Made by a program: the position numbers and the translations under genes. From Dysidea avara (lineage: Eukaryota > Porifera > Demospongiae > Dictyoceratida > Dysideidae), in contig NC_089272.1 of NCBI RefSeq assembly GCF_963678975.1, positions 45,017,391 to 45,081,390 on the forward strand: a DNA stretch of 64,000 bases, written 5' to 3'. The notes below the pieces were generated by a model. That model was not told the DNA's origin. It made no database searches and worked only from the letters and a program-made list of their open reading frames with translations. How positions within the stretch are numbered: the stretch's first letter is position 1; each line of letters starts with the position of its first letter. Of the stretch, positions 57,001 through 62,904 are shown one piece after another.

Positions 57001-58015
57001 CCACTTGGATTAAAAGAGATTATTGGACCAACAGCTCCTGTATACAAATATAAATAAAAATATTTAGTTTACATTGTTTTAGTGTCAATACTTGAAGAAT
57101 ACAAGGGTATTGCTTAAGTTTTGATTCCAAGAGGCACAAAGTATGGTAATGAAATTCTGTGATTTATGTAACAGTTGCAGCTTTGTATGGCTGTTTTAAC
57201 TTTAAAAAACTTATCGCATAATTGGAAGAGGAAAAGCATAAAAATTAGCATACTACTGTTACTACTAGCATACTACTATTATCCTACCATCATAGCCATT
57301 TCTTGGCCACCACTTTTGATTTCACAATGTTTTACCCTGCCTTTTTAGGGGCCACGTTTTTTGCCATTTTGATTTAGATTGTAGACATATTATAAAACCA
57401 CAATACATCTTCGGTACCTAACAAATATGAACACCACATTTCTCATACCTCCTATATCTTGTCTACTACAATGTACAATATGTATTCCAGTTGGTCTTTG
57501 CAGTCCAGAACTTATTGTGACACGTTGTGAGTTAGGAGTACGTTTACTTATTCTTTCAATAGAATTATGAGACCAATCCGTCCAATATAGATAATCCCCA
57601 AACACTGTTATAGAAAATGGGTGGAAGGAGCCACTTAACAAAATGACAATATTGTTTCCATCCAAGTCTCCTTTGGCAATAATATCAGTGAAAGCATCTG
57701 CCCAGTAAAGTGCAGGCTCAGTGAAGTCAATAGTTACAGCATTTGGCCACACCAAGTTTTGTGTGATGATGGTTTGTCTACCACTACCATCTAAGCGCAT
57801 CCTTTCAATACGAGGGTTCGATCCCCAGTCAGTCATATACAAGGTATTATCCATGGGATTAAGTGCAATTCCTCTGGGCTCATCTGCATTACTAACAAGT
57901 ATCCTTCTAAAATTTCCATCAAGATCTGACTGTTCTAAGGTATTAGTCCCAGTATCAGTCCAATATAAATTGTCATTGATCCAATCAACAGCCAAACCAT
58001 CTGGTACACTCAGTC
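35850..58015 (-). CDS. Mosaic extracellular protein: YWTD, repeated VWA-Ig-Ig-Cys cassettes, sushi (27 exons)
   Basis: Twenty-seven minus-strand exons between 58015 and the stop at 35850 have consensus GT-AG borders and start and end in phase 1. The 26 internal ones are all multiples of three, so they splice in one frame (about 3,150 residues in this window). Order: YWTD propeller; Ig-Ig-Cys; VWA-Ig-Ig-Cys; VWA-Ig-Ig (no Cys); VWA-Ig-Ig-Cys; VWA-Ig-Ig-Cys; VWA-Ig-Ig-Cys; VWA-Ig-Ig-sushi-stop. VWA, Ig and sushi domains are adhesive and matrix or receptor modules, so a secreted or cell-surface role in adhesion or recognition is likely. I see no membrane segment after the sushi domain, so the end seems secreted. 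The 5' end is not in view. It could instead be two adjacent genes (57.5-52 kb and 47.2-35.9 kb), but uniform phase and continued cassette order favour one. Confidence 0.7.
36120..36395 (-). CDS. Exon: Ig domain, I-set-like
   Basis: 92 codons: PPQMIISPSQSPHIVKVGTQ, cysteines in LLYCAAEGLP and YVCIGRNQ, W in VQWHGDG. The AEGLPIPTVQWHGDG segment is typical of I-set Ig domains of matrix and adhesion proteins and differs from types a and b. Donor GTAAGAAAC. Confidence 0.85.
36746..36948. mobile_element. Pogo-like MITE in an intron, 203 bp
   Basis: TA then CAGTGCTCTCTCAATTATC at the left; GAGGGAACACTG at the right (next bases CA, a mutated TA). It lies in the intron between the exons at 37086 and 36395, and contains the paired CTATTAGAGTA motif at 36802-36851. 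Confidence 0.6.
37086..37391 (-). CDS. Exon: Ig domain, type b-like
   Basis: 102 codons, VPTPIVQVVAPCEQ start. Cysteines in LECNIA and YHCKVV, W in DIIWTTGD, plus an extra Cys near the N-terminus. It follows the last VWA directly, so the type-a Ig is absent here. Donor GTAAGTTT. Confidence 0.87.
37475..38044 (-). CDS. Exon: VWA domain with degenerate MIDAS
   Basis: 190 codons with a clear VWA fold (RDVVFVLD, VGMILFD, TSLETLLPAID, YDVYAVGI). The metal site is altered: the first loop reads DRSFA (Ser to Ala) and the third LFTAGRS (Asp to Ala). Metal-dependent ligand binding is therefore unlikely for this most C-terminal VWA. Donor GTAAGCAT. Confidence 0.9.
38105..38239 (-). CDS. Exon: small Cys-rich module
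   Basis: 45 codons: PSCYLNTRCTGNP, FSECCNVLSGVAFNL, CRLCPQTG. Shortest of the five modules. Donor GTATGTAA. Confidence 0.8.
38506..38838 (-). CDS. Exon: Ig domain, type b
   Basis: 111 codons, VPAPVVNVTTMDDM start. Cysteines in LDCTVTA and YRCDVF, W in TIQWFAIN. Donor GTGAATAT. Single copy. Confidence 0.87.
39238..39466. mobile_element. Pogo/Tigger-type MITE in an intron, 229 bp
   Basis: Exact inverted ends beginning CAGTGGAACCTCAGTTATCC with TA on both sides (39236-39237, 39467-39468). CAGTGGAACCTC ends with TA duplication are classic for pogo/Tigger. It contains the paired CTATTAGAGTA motif at 39302-39342. It lies just outside the duplicated block. Confidence 0.8.
39691..40002 (-). CDS. 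Exon: Ig domain, type a
   Basis: 104 codons, APTPRTFLDPDVSRG start. Cysteines in DIVCTVTI and NYICNLM. Donor GTGAGCAC. Last exon shared with the duplicated block; exons 3' of it have no second copy. Confidence 0.88.
40096..40333. mobile_element. Foldback MITE in an intron, 238 bp
   Basis: TTGTGACC and ATAGGGCATGTGGGCACA at the left are mirrored by TGTGCCCACATGCCCTAT and GGTCACAA at the right, about 37 bp of inverted end. Absent from the paralogous intron (52319-52443, only ~125 bp), so it was gained after the duplication, or lost from the other copy. Confidence 0.75.
40511..41086 (-). CDS. Exon: VWA domain
   Basis: 192 codons, MIDAS DTTSS, FRTDTARA, FITDGLS. Acceptor TTTTTCGTAG|ATTGC, donor GTAAGTAAT. 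Confidence 0.9.
41220..41357 (-). CDS. Exon: small Cys-rich module
   Basis: 46 codons: PSCYITSSCSGDP, FSDCCTKYSGVSYDL, CQPCPISPS. Donor GTGAGTATA. Confidence 0.8.
41431..41745 (-). CDS. Exon: Ig domain, type b
   Basis: 105 codons, VPLPVVEVTTLNTPTF start. Cysteines in LQCNVI and YQCTVIF. Donor GTGAGTATAG. Confidence 0.88.
42014..42343 (-). CDS. Exon: Ig domain, type a
   Basis: 110 codons, VPSPRISLQPSGFF start. Cysteines in LICSVTI and NYTCNLV. Donor GTATGTATG. Confidence 0.88.
42411..42989 (-). CDS. Exon: VWA domain
   Basis: 193 codons, MIDAS DTTRS, STNTGNA, VITDGRSS. Starts with CSIEVVKDVVF after TTTCAG. Donor GTAAGAAC. Confidence 0.9.
43048..43221 (-). CDS. Exon: small Cys-rich module
   Basis: 58 codons: PVCFNTTRCAGG, then SLSFND/SASFND/SISFN repeats, then QCCFELSGVSF and CLLCP. 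The SFND repeat insert is shared only with the 55121 exon. Donor GTACACAC. Confidence 0.75.
43654..43968 (-). CDS. Exon: Ig domain, type b
   Basis: 105 codons, VPNPVVLVTTLDDQ start. Cysteines in LDCTVI and YQCTVL, W in DIIWTVDG. Donor GTAAGC. Confidence 0.88.
44045..44377 (-). CDS. Exon: Ig domain, type a
   Basis: 111 codons, GAVGPIISFNPSGFLQ start. Cysteines in DVICSVTV and NYICYSV. Donor GTAAGT, in contrast to the repeat-derived donor of the paralogous exon at 56705. Confidence 0.88.
44429..45007 (-). CDS. Exon: VWA domain (unique)
   Basis: 193 codons, with canonical MIDAS DASGS, GGTDTAEA and VITDGRSN. Starts CRCSSNAPLDL after acceptor TTTTGTAG|AATG. This is the only VWA of the six with an unmodified DxSxS loop. 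In the duplicated block at 57 kb the corresponding place is taken by the YWTD exon. Confidence 0.9.
45254..45370. repeat. Small foldback in an intron
   Basis: TTGAATGCAGAGTAAATCC and GGGATTTATTTCTGCATTCAA face each other across about 80 bp. MITE-like; class unknown. Confidence 0.6.
45489..46218. mobile_element. TTAA-flanked element, intact copy, 730 bp
   Basis: Begins GGTTACTGTATAG after TTAA (45485-45488) and ends CTATTCTGTAACC before TTAA (46219-46222). TTAA duplication is the mark of piggyBac and Kolobok transposition. No coding sequence is inside. It lies in the intron between exons 46909 and 45007. Two further copies in the window are each interrupted by another element. Confidence 0.8.
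46909..47241 (-). CDS. Exon: Ig domain, type b (unique)
   Basis: 111 codons. Cysteines in LQCSAV and YECEVV, W in DIIWRTGN. It is the type-b partner of the type-a exon at 52007-52318, with about 4.8 kb of repeat-filled intron between. No Cys-rich exon follows before the next VWA. Donor GTATGTTT. Confidence 0.85.
47338..47560. repeat. Dispersed repeat, SINE candidate (partner 50652-50836)
   Basis: Starts TTAACAGACAAGGAAGCCT and shares CTCATGGCAA, GTGCTRAATCCTGTCTC and TAAGCATGCCAAAA with 50652-50836. Read on the minus strand both have a B-box-like GGGTTCTAATTC, which suggests a tRNA-derived SINE, but the A box is weak. Confidence 0.5.
47899..48055. mobile_element. Short MITE, about 157 bp
   Basis: TAGTCTGGCACTGCCTGCC-CTTCGC at the left and GCGAAGGGGCAGGCGGTGCC at the right are inverted ends of ~27 bp. 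Target duplication unclear. Confidence 0.65.
48120..48760. repeat. Degenerate minisatellite that switches orientation
   Basis: A ~20-bp unit like CTGCCCTGCTTGGCTTACTG is repeated forwards in 48120-48300, as its complement (CAGTAAGCCAAGCAGGGCAG) in 48315-48555, and forwards again in 48565-48760. The ORFs on both strands are low-complexity artefacts. Confidence 0.8.
49380..49890. repeat. Degenerate tandem array (CATTG.TTGTTGCTTATCATG type)
   Basis: Imperfect units of about 30-40 bp such as CATTGTTTGTTGCTTATCATG repeat in one orientation, with scattered units to 50370. The hydrophobic ORFs here derive from this low-complexity composition and are not called genes. Confidence 0.7.
49896..50245. 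mobile_element. AGGCCTGMRTCA-type MITE, copy 1
   Basis: Ends TAGGCCTGAGTCAAATATGC and GCATGTTTGATGCAGACCTA are imperfect inverted repeats. It contains the paired CTATTAGAGTA motif at 50035-50092. Related copies at 56318-56702 and about 61490-61893. Confidence 0.65.
50440..50600. repeat. Direct repeat, copy 1 (partner 50932-51072)
   Basis: CTGCTTGATATGTCTTAGAA through GCAGCAGCTAGCTTCCTGA to CAATTTAACCC recurs at 50932-51072. The flanks also share CCCAGGACATTG or its complement. Confidence 0.75.
50652..50836. repeat. Dispersed repeat, SINE candidate, copy 2
   Basis: Partner of 47338-47560; see there for the shared blocks. It lies between the two direct repeats 50440-50600 and 50932-51072. Confidence 0.5.
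50932..51072. repeat. Direct repeat, copy 2
   Basis: Same orientation as 50440-50600, with a few substitutions and small deletions. Confidence 0.75.
51073..51839. other. Intronic stretch without recognised features
   Basis: Part of the long intron between exons 52007 and 47241. A minus-strand ORF at 51346-51576 has no known motif or splice context. Confidence 0.4.
52007..52318 (-). CDS. Exon: Ig domain, type a (copy of 39691-40002)
   Basis: 104 codons, APTPRTFLDPDVPRG start. Cysteines in DIVCTVTI and NYICNLM, W in NLNWVG. Four residue differences from 39691-40002. Last exon of the duplicated block. Confidence 0.88.
52444..53019 (-). CDS. Exon: VWA domain (copy of 40511-41086)
   Basis: 192 codons. 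MIDAS: DTTSS, FRTDTARA, FITDGLS. Only three residue differences from the partner exon within the VWA fold (L for F, A for V, Y for N). Donor GTAAGTAAT. Confidence 0.9.
53155..53292 (-). CDS. Exon: small Cys-rich module (copy of 41220-41357)
   Basis: 46 codons: PSCYITSGCSGDP, FSDCCTRFSGVSYDL, CQPCPISPS. Same C..C..CC..CxxC layout as the other modules, without the Ser-rich insert. Donor GTGAGTATT. Confidence 0.8.
53376..53690 (-). CDS. Exon: Ig domain, type b (copy of 41431-41745)
   Basis: 105 codons, VPLPVVEVTTLNTP start. Cysteines in LQCSAI and YQCTVIF, W in DIIWTTGN. Donor GTGAGTATAC. Confidence 0.88.
53983..54312 (-). CDS. Exon: Ig domain, type a (copy of 42014-42343)
   Basis: 110 codons. 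Cysteines in LICSVTI and NYTCNLV with the DEGNYTC motif, W in QLIWLDSE. Three residue differences from 42014-42343. Donor GTATGGATG. Confidence 0.88.
54380..54958 (-). CDS. Exon: VWA domain (copy of 42411-42989)
   Basis: 193 codons. Metal-ion-dependent adhesion site (MIDAS) is complete in variant form: DTTRS (DxTxS), STNTGNA for the Thr, VITDGLSD for the Asp. Ends DQLCSG. Donor GTAAGAAC. Confidence 0.9.
54997..55096. repeat. Tetranucleotide microsatellite in an intron
   Basis: About 25 units: TAGG x4, then TACG, then a long CATA run. It lies in the intron between the Cys-rich exon and the next VWA exon. The paralogous intron at 42990-43047 has no such tract. Confidence 0.95.
55121..55300 (-). 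CDS. Exon: small Cys-rich module (copy of 43048-43221)
   Basis: 60 codons with the pattern C-x5-C, a Ser/Asp/Asn-rich SFNDS insert, CCFELSGISYAS, then CLLCP. The paired CC and terminal CxxCP recall TB-type (fibrillin-like) modules; this is a resemblance only. The insert has SFNDS-like repeats. A (CATA)n run lies 25 nt downstream of its donor. Confidence 0.75.
55927..56241 (-). CDS. Exon: Ig domain, type b (copy of 43654-43968)
   Basis: 105 codons, VPNPVVLVTT-type start (M in place of V by codon reading of the junction). Cysteines in LDCTV and YQCTV, W in DIIWSVDG. About nine residue differences from 43654-43968, the most diverged pair in the duplication. Donor GTAAGC. Confidence 0.85.
56318..56702. 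mobile_element. AGGCCTGMRTCA-type MITE inserted at a splice donor
   Basis: Inserted between ACATC (56313-56317) and ACATC (56703-56707), directly at the 3' border of the Ig exon 56705-57037. The paralogous intron at 43969-44044 lacks it. On the minus strand its first bases GAGTC follow the GT of the donor. It carries the reverse complement of the paired CTATTAGAGTA motif (about 56497-56550). Confidence 0.8.
56705..57037 (-). CDS. Exon: Ig domain, type a (copy of 44045-44377)
   Basis: 111 codons, starting GAVGPIISFNPSGF. The Ig cysteines are in DVICSVTV and NYTCYSV, with W in ELEWLNAD. It differs from its partner exon at 44045-44377 by about six residues. The donor is GT followed by GAGT, where the GAGT comes from a repeat inserted directly beside the exon. 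Confidence 0.85.
57290..57375. repeat. Fragment related to the palindrome arm at 16690-16819
   Basis: CTACCATCATAGCCATTTCT TGGCC, GATTTCACA, and GATTTAGATT follow the same order as the right arm of the 16490-16819 palindrome. Confidence 0.6.
57449..58015 (-). CDS. Exon: LDL-receptor class B (YWTD) propeller repeats
   Basis: 189 codons with about four YWTD-type repeats: DNLYWTDTGTNTLEQSDLDG, NTLYMTDWGSNPRIERMRLD, ALYWADAFTDIIAKGDLDG and DYLYWTDWSHNSIERI. This covers part of a six-bladed propeller, so more blades should lie in upstream exons. Acceptor TATTTAG|GACTG, donor GG|GTATGAGA. It stands where the cassette pattern would place a VWA exon. Confidence 0.85.
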
Positions 58016-58970
58016 CTAAATATGTATACATACATGTACATAAATGCCATGAATTATCATGCTCCATATAAATAATTATATTAAGATATTTGATAGCATG
58101 TCATGTGGCCCAAGAAAGCCAGCACACCACACAGTGGATAGGAAGAAAATAAAGCACATATAGCTCCATGGTTCCTTTTCCAAGTAAACGAATTTTATAG
58201 CATAGTTGCCCATCTGCTAGGGCAGTCCATGTACCAAATTTGAAAGAAATCACCCCAGCCATTCCTGAGACATAAGCAACCAAATTTTCAGGGTTGCTTT
58301 CTTCATCTTATCGCATTTTTGCTACTGCATAAAGCTCATACATGTTATCCAATTCAGTATAGAAATTTGGCACATAAAAGGGGATGAATTTTAGTATTTC
58401 TAGTACGAATCTGATGAAAACTTAAAGAGTTATGACCAATGATTTGTGTGAAAAGATTGACTTATCACACCTACAGGGTAATGAATGAGTTAAAAGTTAG
58501 TTTTTTGATAGATCAGCCATCATAAGAGTGCTTTCGGTGGCTTGACAAAGACCATGGTGATATAACGCAAAAACAAATATGTTTAACAATTACATTACTA
58601 AGTTTCATGCTAAAAAAGTTGATGTGCTACCTCCAAAAACCACATGCTAAGCTAATGTAAGTGTTTTACTACTGTATGCCTGAATTGTAGACATTCATTT
58701 AACCAAAAATGCTTATAGATTTGCTTTTGTCTTGTAACAATACACACGGCAATTGTAATGTTTCATAATATGAAATTCTGAATAGTTCATAATTCACTAC
58801 TTAATTCATGATTTATTAATTATCAGTTTGTTTTTAGGCCCTTTAAGAATCAAAAAAGCAAAGAAAAATTGAAACTTTGGTTGCCCATATTTTGTGAATG
58901 GCAGTAGCAAATTCAATTAAATTAATTTTTCTGTGTGGCCTACCCTGTCTGGTGGACAACTACAGAATAA
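58016..58970. other. No recognised gene
   Basis: Upstream of the YWTD exon. No further propeller exon was recognised. It could be intron of the large gene. Confidence 0.4.
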
Positions 58971-58974
58971 GATG

Positions 58975-59060
58975 TAGGGCTGTACCGACACTGATATTAT
59001 ATCAATATCGGTACTGATATTATATCAATATCGGTACTGATATTAAGAGTATCGCTATCG
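58975..59060. repeat. hAT-like end with short tandem repeat
   Basis: TAGGGCTGTACCGACACTG resembles a hAT terminus. It is followed by tandem ATATCAATATCGGTACTG units. No second end found. Confidence 0.45.
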
Positions 59061-59151
59061 GTCAATTACAAGTCTATAGTACAGATACTTCACTTGGTTA
59101 GTGTAAGTACTAGTAAAAGTACTATGAAAAGCACCTATATAGCTAGCTTAA

Positions 59152-60245
59152 GGAATAGTTTACAATGCGTGGGCAGAACAAATTACAAAACCTGCTTTAA
59201 ACCAAGCAGGAATAAATAATTTCAACAACTGTGTTGTGTTAGCAATACAACTAATTGTGCTTGTTTGTTTTTACTACAGAACAACGACTGTTCTTGGGTG
59301 TGTGGTCTACAATAGAACGATGTTTTATAAAAACGCGCCGCCAAAAACCAGACTAACAGATTACTGAATCCTTATAATTTCAACACAAGTGACTAAACAA
59401 CTAAAATATCTAGGTCCTGTGGAAGCGATTTTTTAAGTTACTCAGGGGTTGTATAGGCGTTTTATTGAACTTTTAGTAGTTTTTTCGAGTGAAACAAGCT
59501 CTTTGAAGGCTTGTATCTGAGTCACTGTGAAGAAACACGTCAAAAACGCTTCCACAGGACCTAATAAATTTAATATACAGTATCACTATGCCCCAGAAAA
59601 GCCTAGTCTCGCGCAGCCAGACCACTATTTCTCCCCACGGCGCTTATCGATTAGAGATTATAAGCGCCTGCTCGAAATAGGGTCTGGTACACTTCCAATA
59701 GGCCAGTTGTGACAGCACCTCGATTAGAATTCATAGGTGTTGATATTTAAATGCACCCTTAAAATTTAATTTAAAAAGAACCAACATGCAATGGCGAATT
59801 CTTACGTGTGCTTGTTAACACCTTTTCGAGCGGCATAATTCGACACCTCGGGTGCTGTCACAACTGGCCTATTGGAAGTGTACCAGACCCTATTTCGAGC
59901 AGGCGCTTATAATCTCTAATCGATAAGCGCCGTGGGGAGAAATAGTGGTTGGCTGCGCGAGACTAAGAAAAGCCAATAGAGCCTACAGCTTTTGCTGTAT
60001 TTGGTGGCGGAAAAACATGGTAGTGACAGCGGTGTACGGGCTGGCTTACTTGTGTTACTACAACAAATTGTAGTGTTCCACCTGCCTCAAACTACACTGT
60101 AGCTACATAAAAACATTAAATATGAAGGGCTTCACCTTCATTTAAAATTTTTCACGCTGCTAGACTGGTTTTATGGGCTTCTCAAAAAGTATTGATAGGC
60201 ATTCCGGCAAAATTTTGAATGATTGCCTGTGACTATACCGTAACC
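59152..60245. mobile_element. TTAA-flanked element, copy 3, inverted and interrupted
   Basis: Reverse orientation relative to 45489-46218. TTAA at 59148-59151 and 60246-60249. The right end GACTATACCGTAACC is intact and the left end has lost about six bases. Removing the 362-bp insertion and one copy of its 9-bp duplication leaves about 723 bp, matching the other copies. Confidence 0.8.
59604..59965. mobile_element. Palindromic TAGTCTCGC element with perfect 9-bp target duplication
   Basis: TAGTCTCGCGCAGCC at 59604 and GGCTGCGCGAGACTA at 59965 begin two arms that stay complementary for at least 120 bp each. AGAAAAGCC lies at 59595-59603 and 59966-59974. Long inverted repeats with a 9-bp duplication fit Mutator-like (MULE) transposition; no coding sequence is present. 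Confidence 0.8.
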
Positions 60246-60532
60246 TTAAGTGACTTTGTAGACAAGTGGTAAGATCCTGGACTACATTGTGACTTGCTCT
60301 GGGTTCAATTCTACAGGTGGTTATGCTTTTTTTTTTCATTTTGGACAGGCTCAGTCGAGTGATGGGCTGTTTGGCCTTGTGACGTCTCAACAAAAGGAAG
60401 TCGAAAAGGCTATCTATTGAATGGGTGAGTACAAGTTCAAGGAAAACTATTGTCACTTGGAAGTTGAATTGGAAGCAGTTCAGTAGTTTAAAATGATGCC
60501 TGAGCAAAGGAAAAAATAATATAATTGGCAAA

Positions 60533-61320
60533 GTGCTTAAAGAAACCTGCATCCCTTATGATTCAGAGCTTGAGCTACCCAGTACCAGTGGATACCGTCA
60601 ACTAGTGATGCATGTACATCTTCCATTACCTCCAGATAAATCCAACATCACTTCTTTGCCAGCCAATTATGCAACATCCCTGTGGAATAAAGTGGAGGCT
60701 TTACTGAACACTCCCAACAGAGTTTGCAATGCTCCTGGAATGGAAGATGTTAAAAGTGTTGCCAGTGCATGAATCTGGCGGAAGGCGTCATATAGTGGCA
60801 CGGGGTACAAAGGGATTATTACAATGTGATCAGAATTGCTTGGGTTGGAAAGTTCAGTGAATTTGTTCTCATGTGCTGGCTGCAGCTGAATCAATGGGGT
60901 GCCTTGATGAGTTTTTGAGAAGTTACAAAGGTAATAAAACTGTTCCCAAAACTGTGGGGGAAAAGCCATGTAAGCCAAAGCGCAAGAGCCTTGGTAACTG
61001 TCTACAAAGGACTGAGATTGAAGTTGTAGTTGATTCTCTTGTAACTTCTGCTTCCACTAATGTGTTAACTAACGATTATTGTAGCCAGGTTTCACCTGTT
61101 GCTGTTACAGCGTCTTGTGGAAGTGGTCAGCACCTAATTTCAGGTACATGTAGTCAAATTTTACAGTTGAATGTTAACCCATCACCTACTAGTACTAGTA
61201 CTGTTACTGTTCCAGTCCAAATGATGTCAACTACACATACTCAGTCTAGAGTGGGTAGCACTGAACTATTTCAGTTGAAGTTCCTAACTGTTTTGATTAA
61301 AATAATATGTTGGATGTAGT
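60533..61320 (+). pseudogene. SWIM-like zinc-finger protein relic
   Basis: An open segment (60533-60772, VHLPLPPDKSNITSLP...) is followed after a frameshift by SGGRRHIVARGTKGLLQCDQ, then NCLGWKVQ, an in-frame TGA, then ICSHVLAAAESMGCLDEFLR. The C...C....C.H arrangement with SHVLAAAE resembles SWIM-type zinc fingers of transposon-linked proteins. A Lys/Arg patch (KPCKPKRK) and a Ser/Thr-rich tail follow to ~61319. One frameshift and one stop make it a likely pseudogene. Family assignment is tentative. Confidence 0.45.
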
Positions 61321-61489
61321 GGATCATATAGTAGATCAGCTGATGGTAAATCTTTAACACCACCATTGGACCTTATTTTGGTGAGGAAAGAACAGCACTT
61401 GTATTTCAACAATGCTACAGGGAAACAACAGTTGTCTGCACCATCTAATGTGCATTGTCATGCTAATTTATCTTGTCCTCGTCAGAGAT

Positions 61490-61893
61490 AGATTTGAGCC
61501 TATTATACTTTTGAAATTGCCTATTATGCCTTTGAGCAATGCTCCAAAATTTCCCCTATTATGCTCCACTTATGCCCAGTTGTGTCCCATTATGCTCCAA
61601 ATATGCTCATATAAATTGTGGCATGACTGCTCTATTAGAGTATCTAGGAACAGGATATTTCAACATGCGGTGACTGTTCTATTAGAGCATATTGATCTTT
61701 AACTTTTTCACAACATAGCTGTAAATCTGATGTTTGCATACTATCCCATTCTGCATCACACAAAAAATAGGCTGAGTTTCAGCTTCTCTGGTAAACAATG
61801 CAGAAAAATTGTGCTTATTATGTTGGCATTATGCTCAATGCTTTTGGCAACCTATTATGCCCAAAATTAAGCAGGCATAATCGGCGCAGGCCT
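61490..61893. mobile_element. AGGCCTG-type repeat, third copy (diverged)
   Basis: Bounded by GAGCCTATTATAC and GCAGGCCTATT, with repeated CCTATTATGC words inside. It contains the paired motif at 61624-61697. Boundaries are approximate. Confidence 0.5.
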
Positions 61894-61899
61894 ATTCAG

Positions 61900-62880
61900 A
61901 GATTCCCTACTTTTGATCCCAATTTAATTGAAATGCCAGATGATGTGAAGGAGAGGCTGCAACCAACTCATTGGTTCTTTTTGGTCCAAACATTTGGATT
62001 AACGCTTGGTTGAAATTAAACTGTGGAATTTTCACTTAATTTGACTTGGCTTGATTACTACAACTGTTATTAATTATCCACTAACTAGCTAACTGTTTAG
62101 TGTTCTTGGTATACATTTAGTTTTTATTTGTTAGGATCATTGAAAACTCAGTTTCGTACATCGTGATCAACGTTACTTACTTGTTGATCCATCTTCTTTT
62201 GCATGCTGTGTTGACTGTATCACTCACTTATTTAATTTCTATATTGTGTCACTACATTGCTAATTATAATACTCGTATAAACATCATGGTATGCAACTTC
62301 AACTTAGGATTGTGGCATAGGTGGGGTAGCACTTTGATAATGTAATGGGTGAACAGTTAAAGAGAAAACCATCAGTACTGATGAAGTGGTTCAAACAAAT
62401 ACATAACTTTGGTCACATGCAACTATGTAGCTAAGGCAACAAAAGCAAACATGGCAAGTGAATATATGAAAAATTAGAGGAATGCAGCTGGTGAACTTTG
62501 GGACCCTATTAGGCAAGTGATTTGTATAGCTACAGTAACTATAGTGTGCGAATTCTTCACTTAGGAAGGTGGTCTTTATAAACAGGTGGCCTTTAAGATG
62601 GGTTTTGTGGTGCTTCTCTCATGTGATATGGTTTTCTCTCCCGTAGTAGTAGTAGTAGCCGTATATAGTGGTGTATCTAATCAAACATCTGTAATTCCAG
62701 CCTGTCCGCTTTGTTCTAGGTTTTTCTTTTTCTTTTACCAATGGTTAGTCCCATTGTGTTCTGTTCCATTCCTGATTCCAGTTATTATAATTTGCCTCTG
62801 TGTTGTTTACAAAAATCACGCGTAAACATGTCAAGCCCTCACGTGCTAACTAGCATTGCATTATTATGACGCAGCAAAAA
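61900..62880. other. No recognised gene
   Basis: AT-rich sequence with short ORFs lacking motifs. A plus-strand Val-rich ORF near 62640 arises from a (GTA)n run. Confidence 0.4.
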
Positions 62881-62904
62881 CCCAATACAACAGCCAATTC
62901 ACAT

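Larger units (their letters stand above)
51840..57045. repeat. Intragenic segmental duplication, 5' copy
   Basis: Nine exons (Ig-Ig-Cys-VWA-Ig-Ig-Cys-VWA-Ig) in the same order and orientation as at 39530-44385, about 12.3-12.7 kb apart. Intron sequences are also alike, so the copy arose by a recent genomic event. Confidence 0.9.

Noticed and set aside
60250-60320. tRNA-like sequence (GTAGACAAGTGGTAAG and GGGTTCAATTCTAC)
   Set aside because: A- and B-box-like blocks are present at about the right spacing, but I could not build a complete acceptor stem. At most a SINE head.
62586-62825. Hydrophobic plus-strand ORF of 79 codons
   Set aside because: Val run from a GTA microsatellite; no family or splice support.
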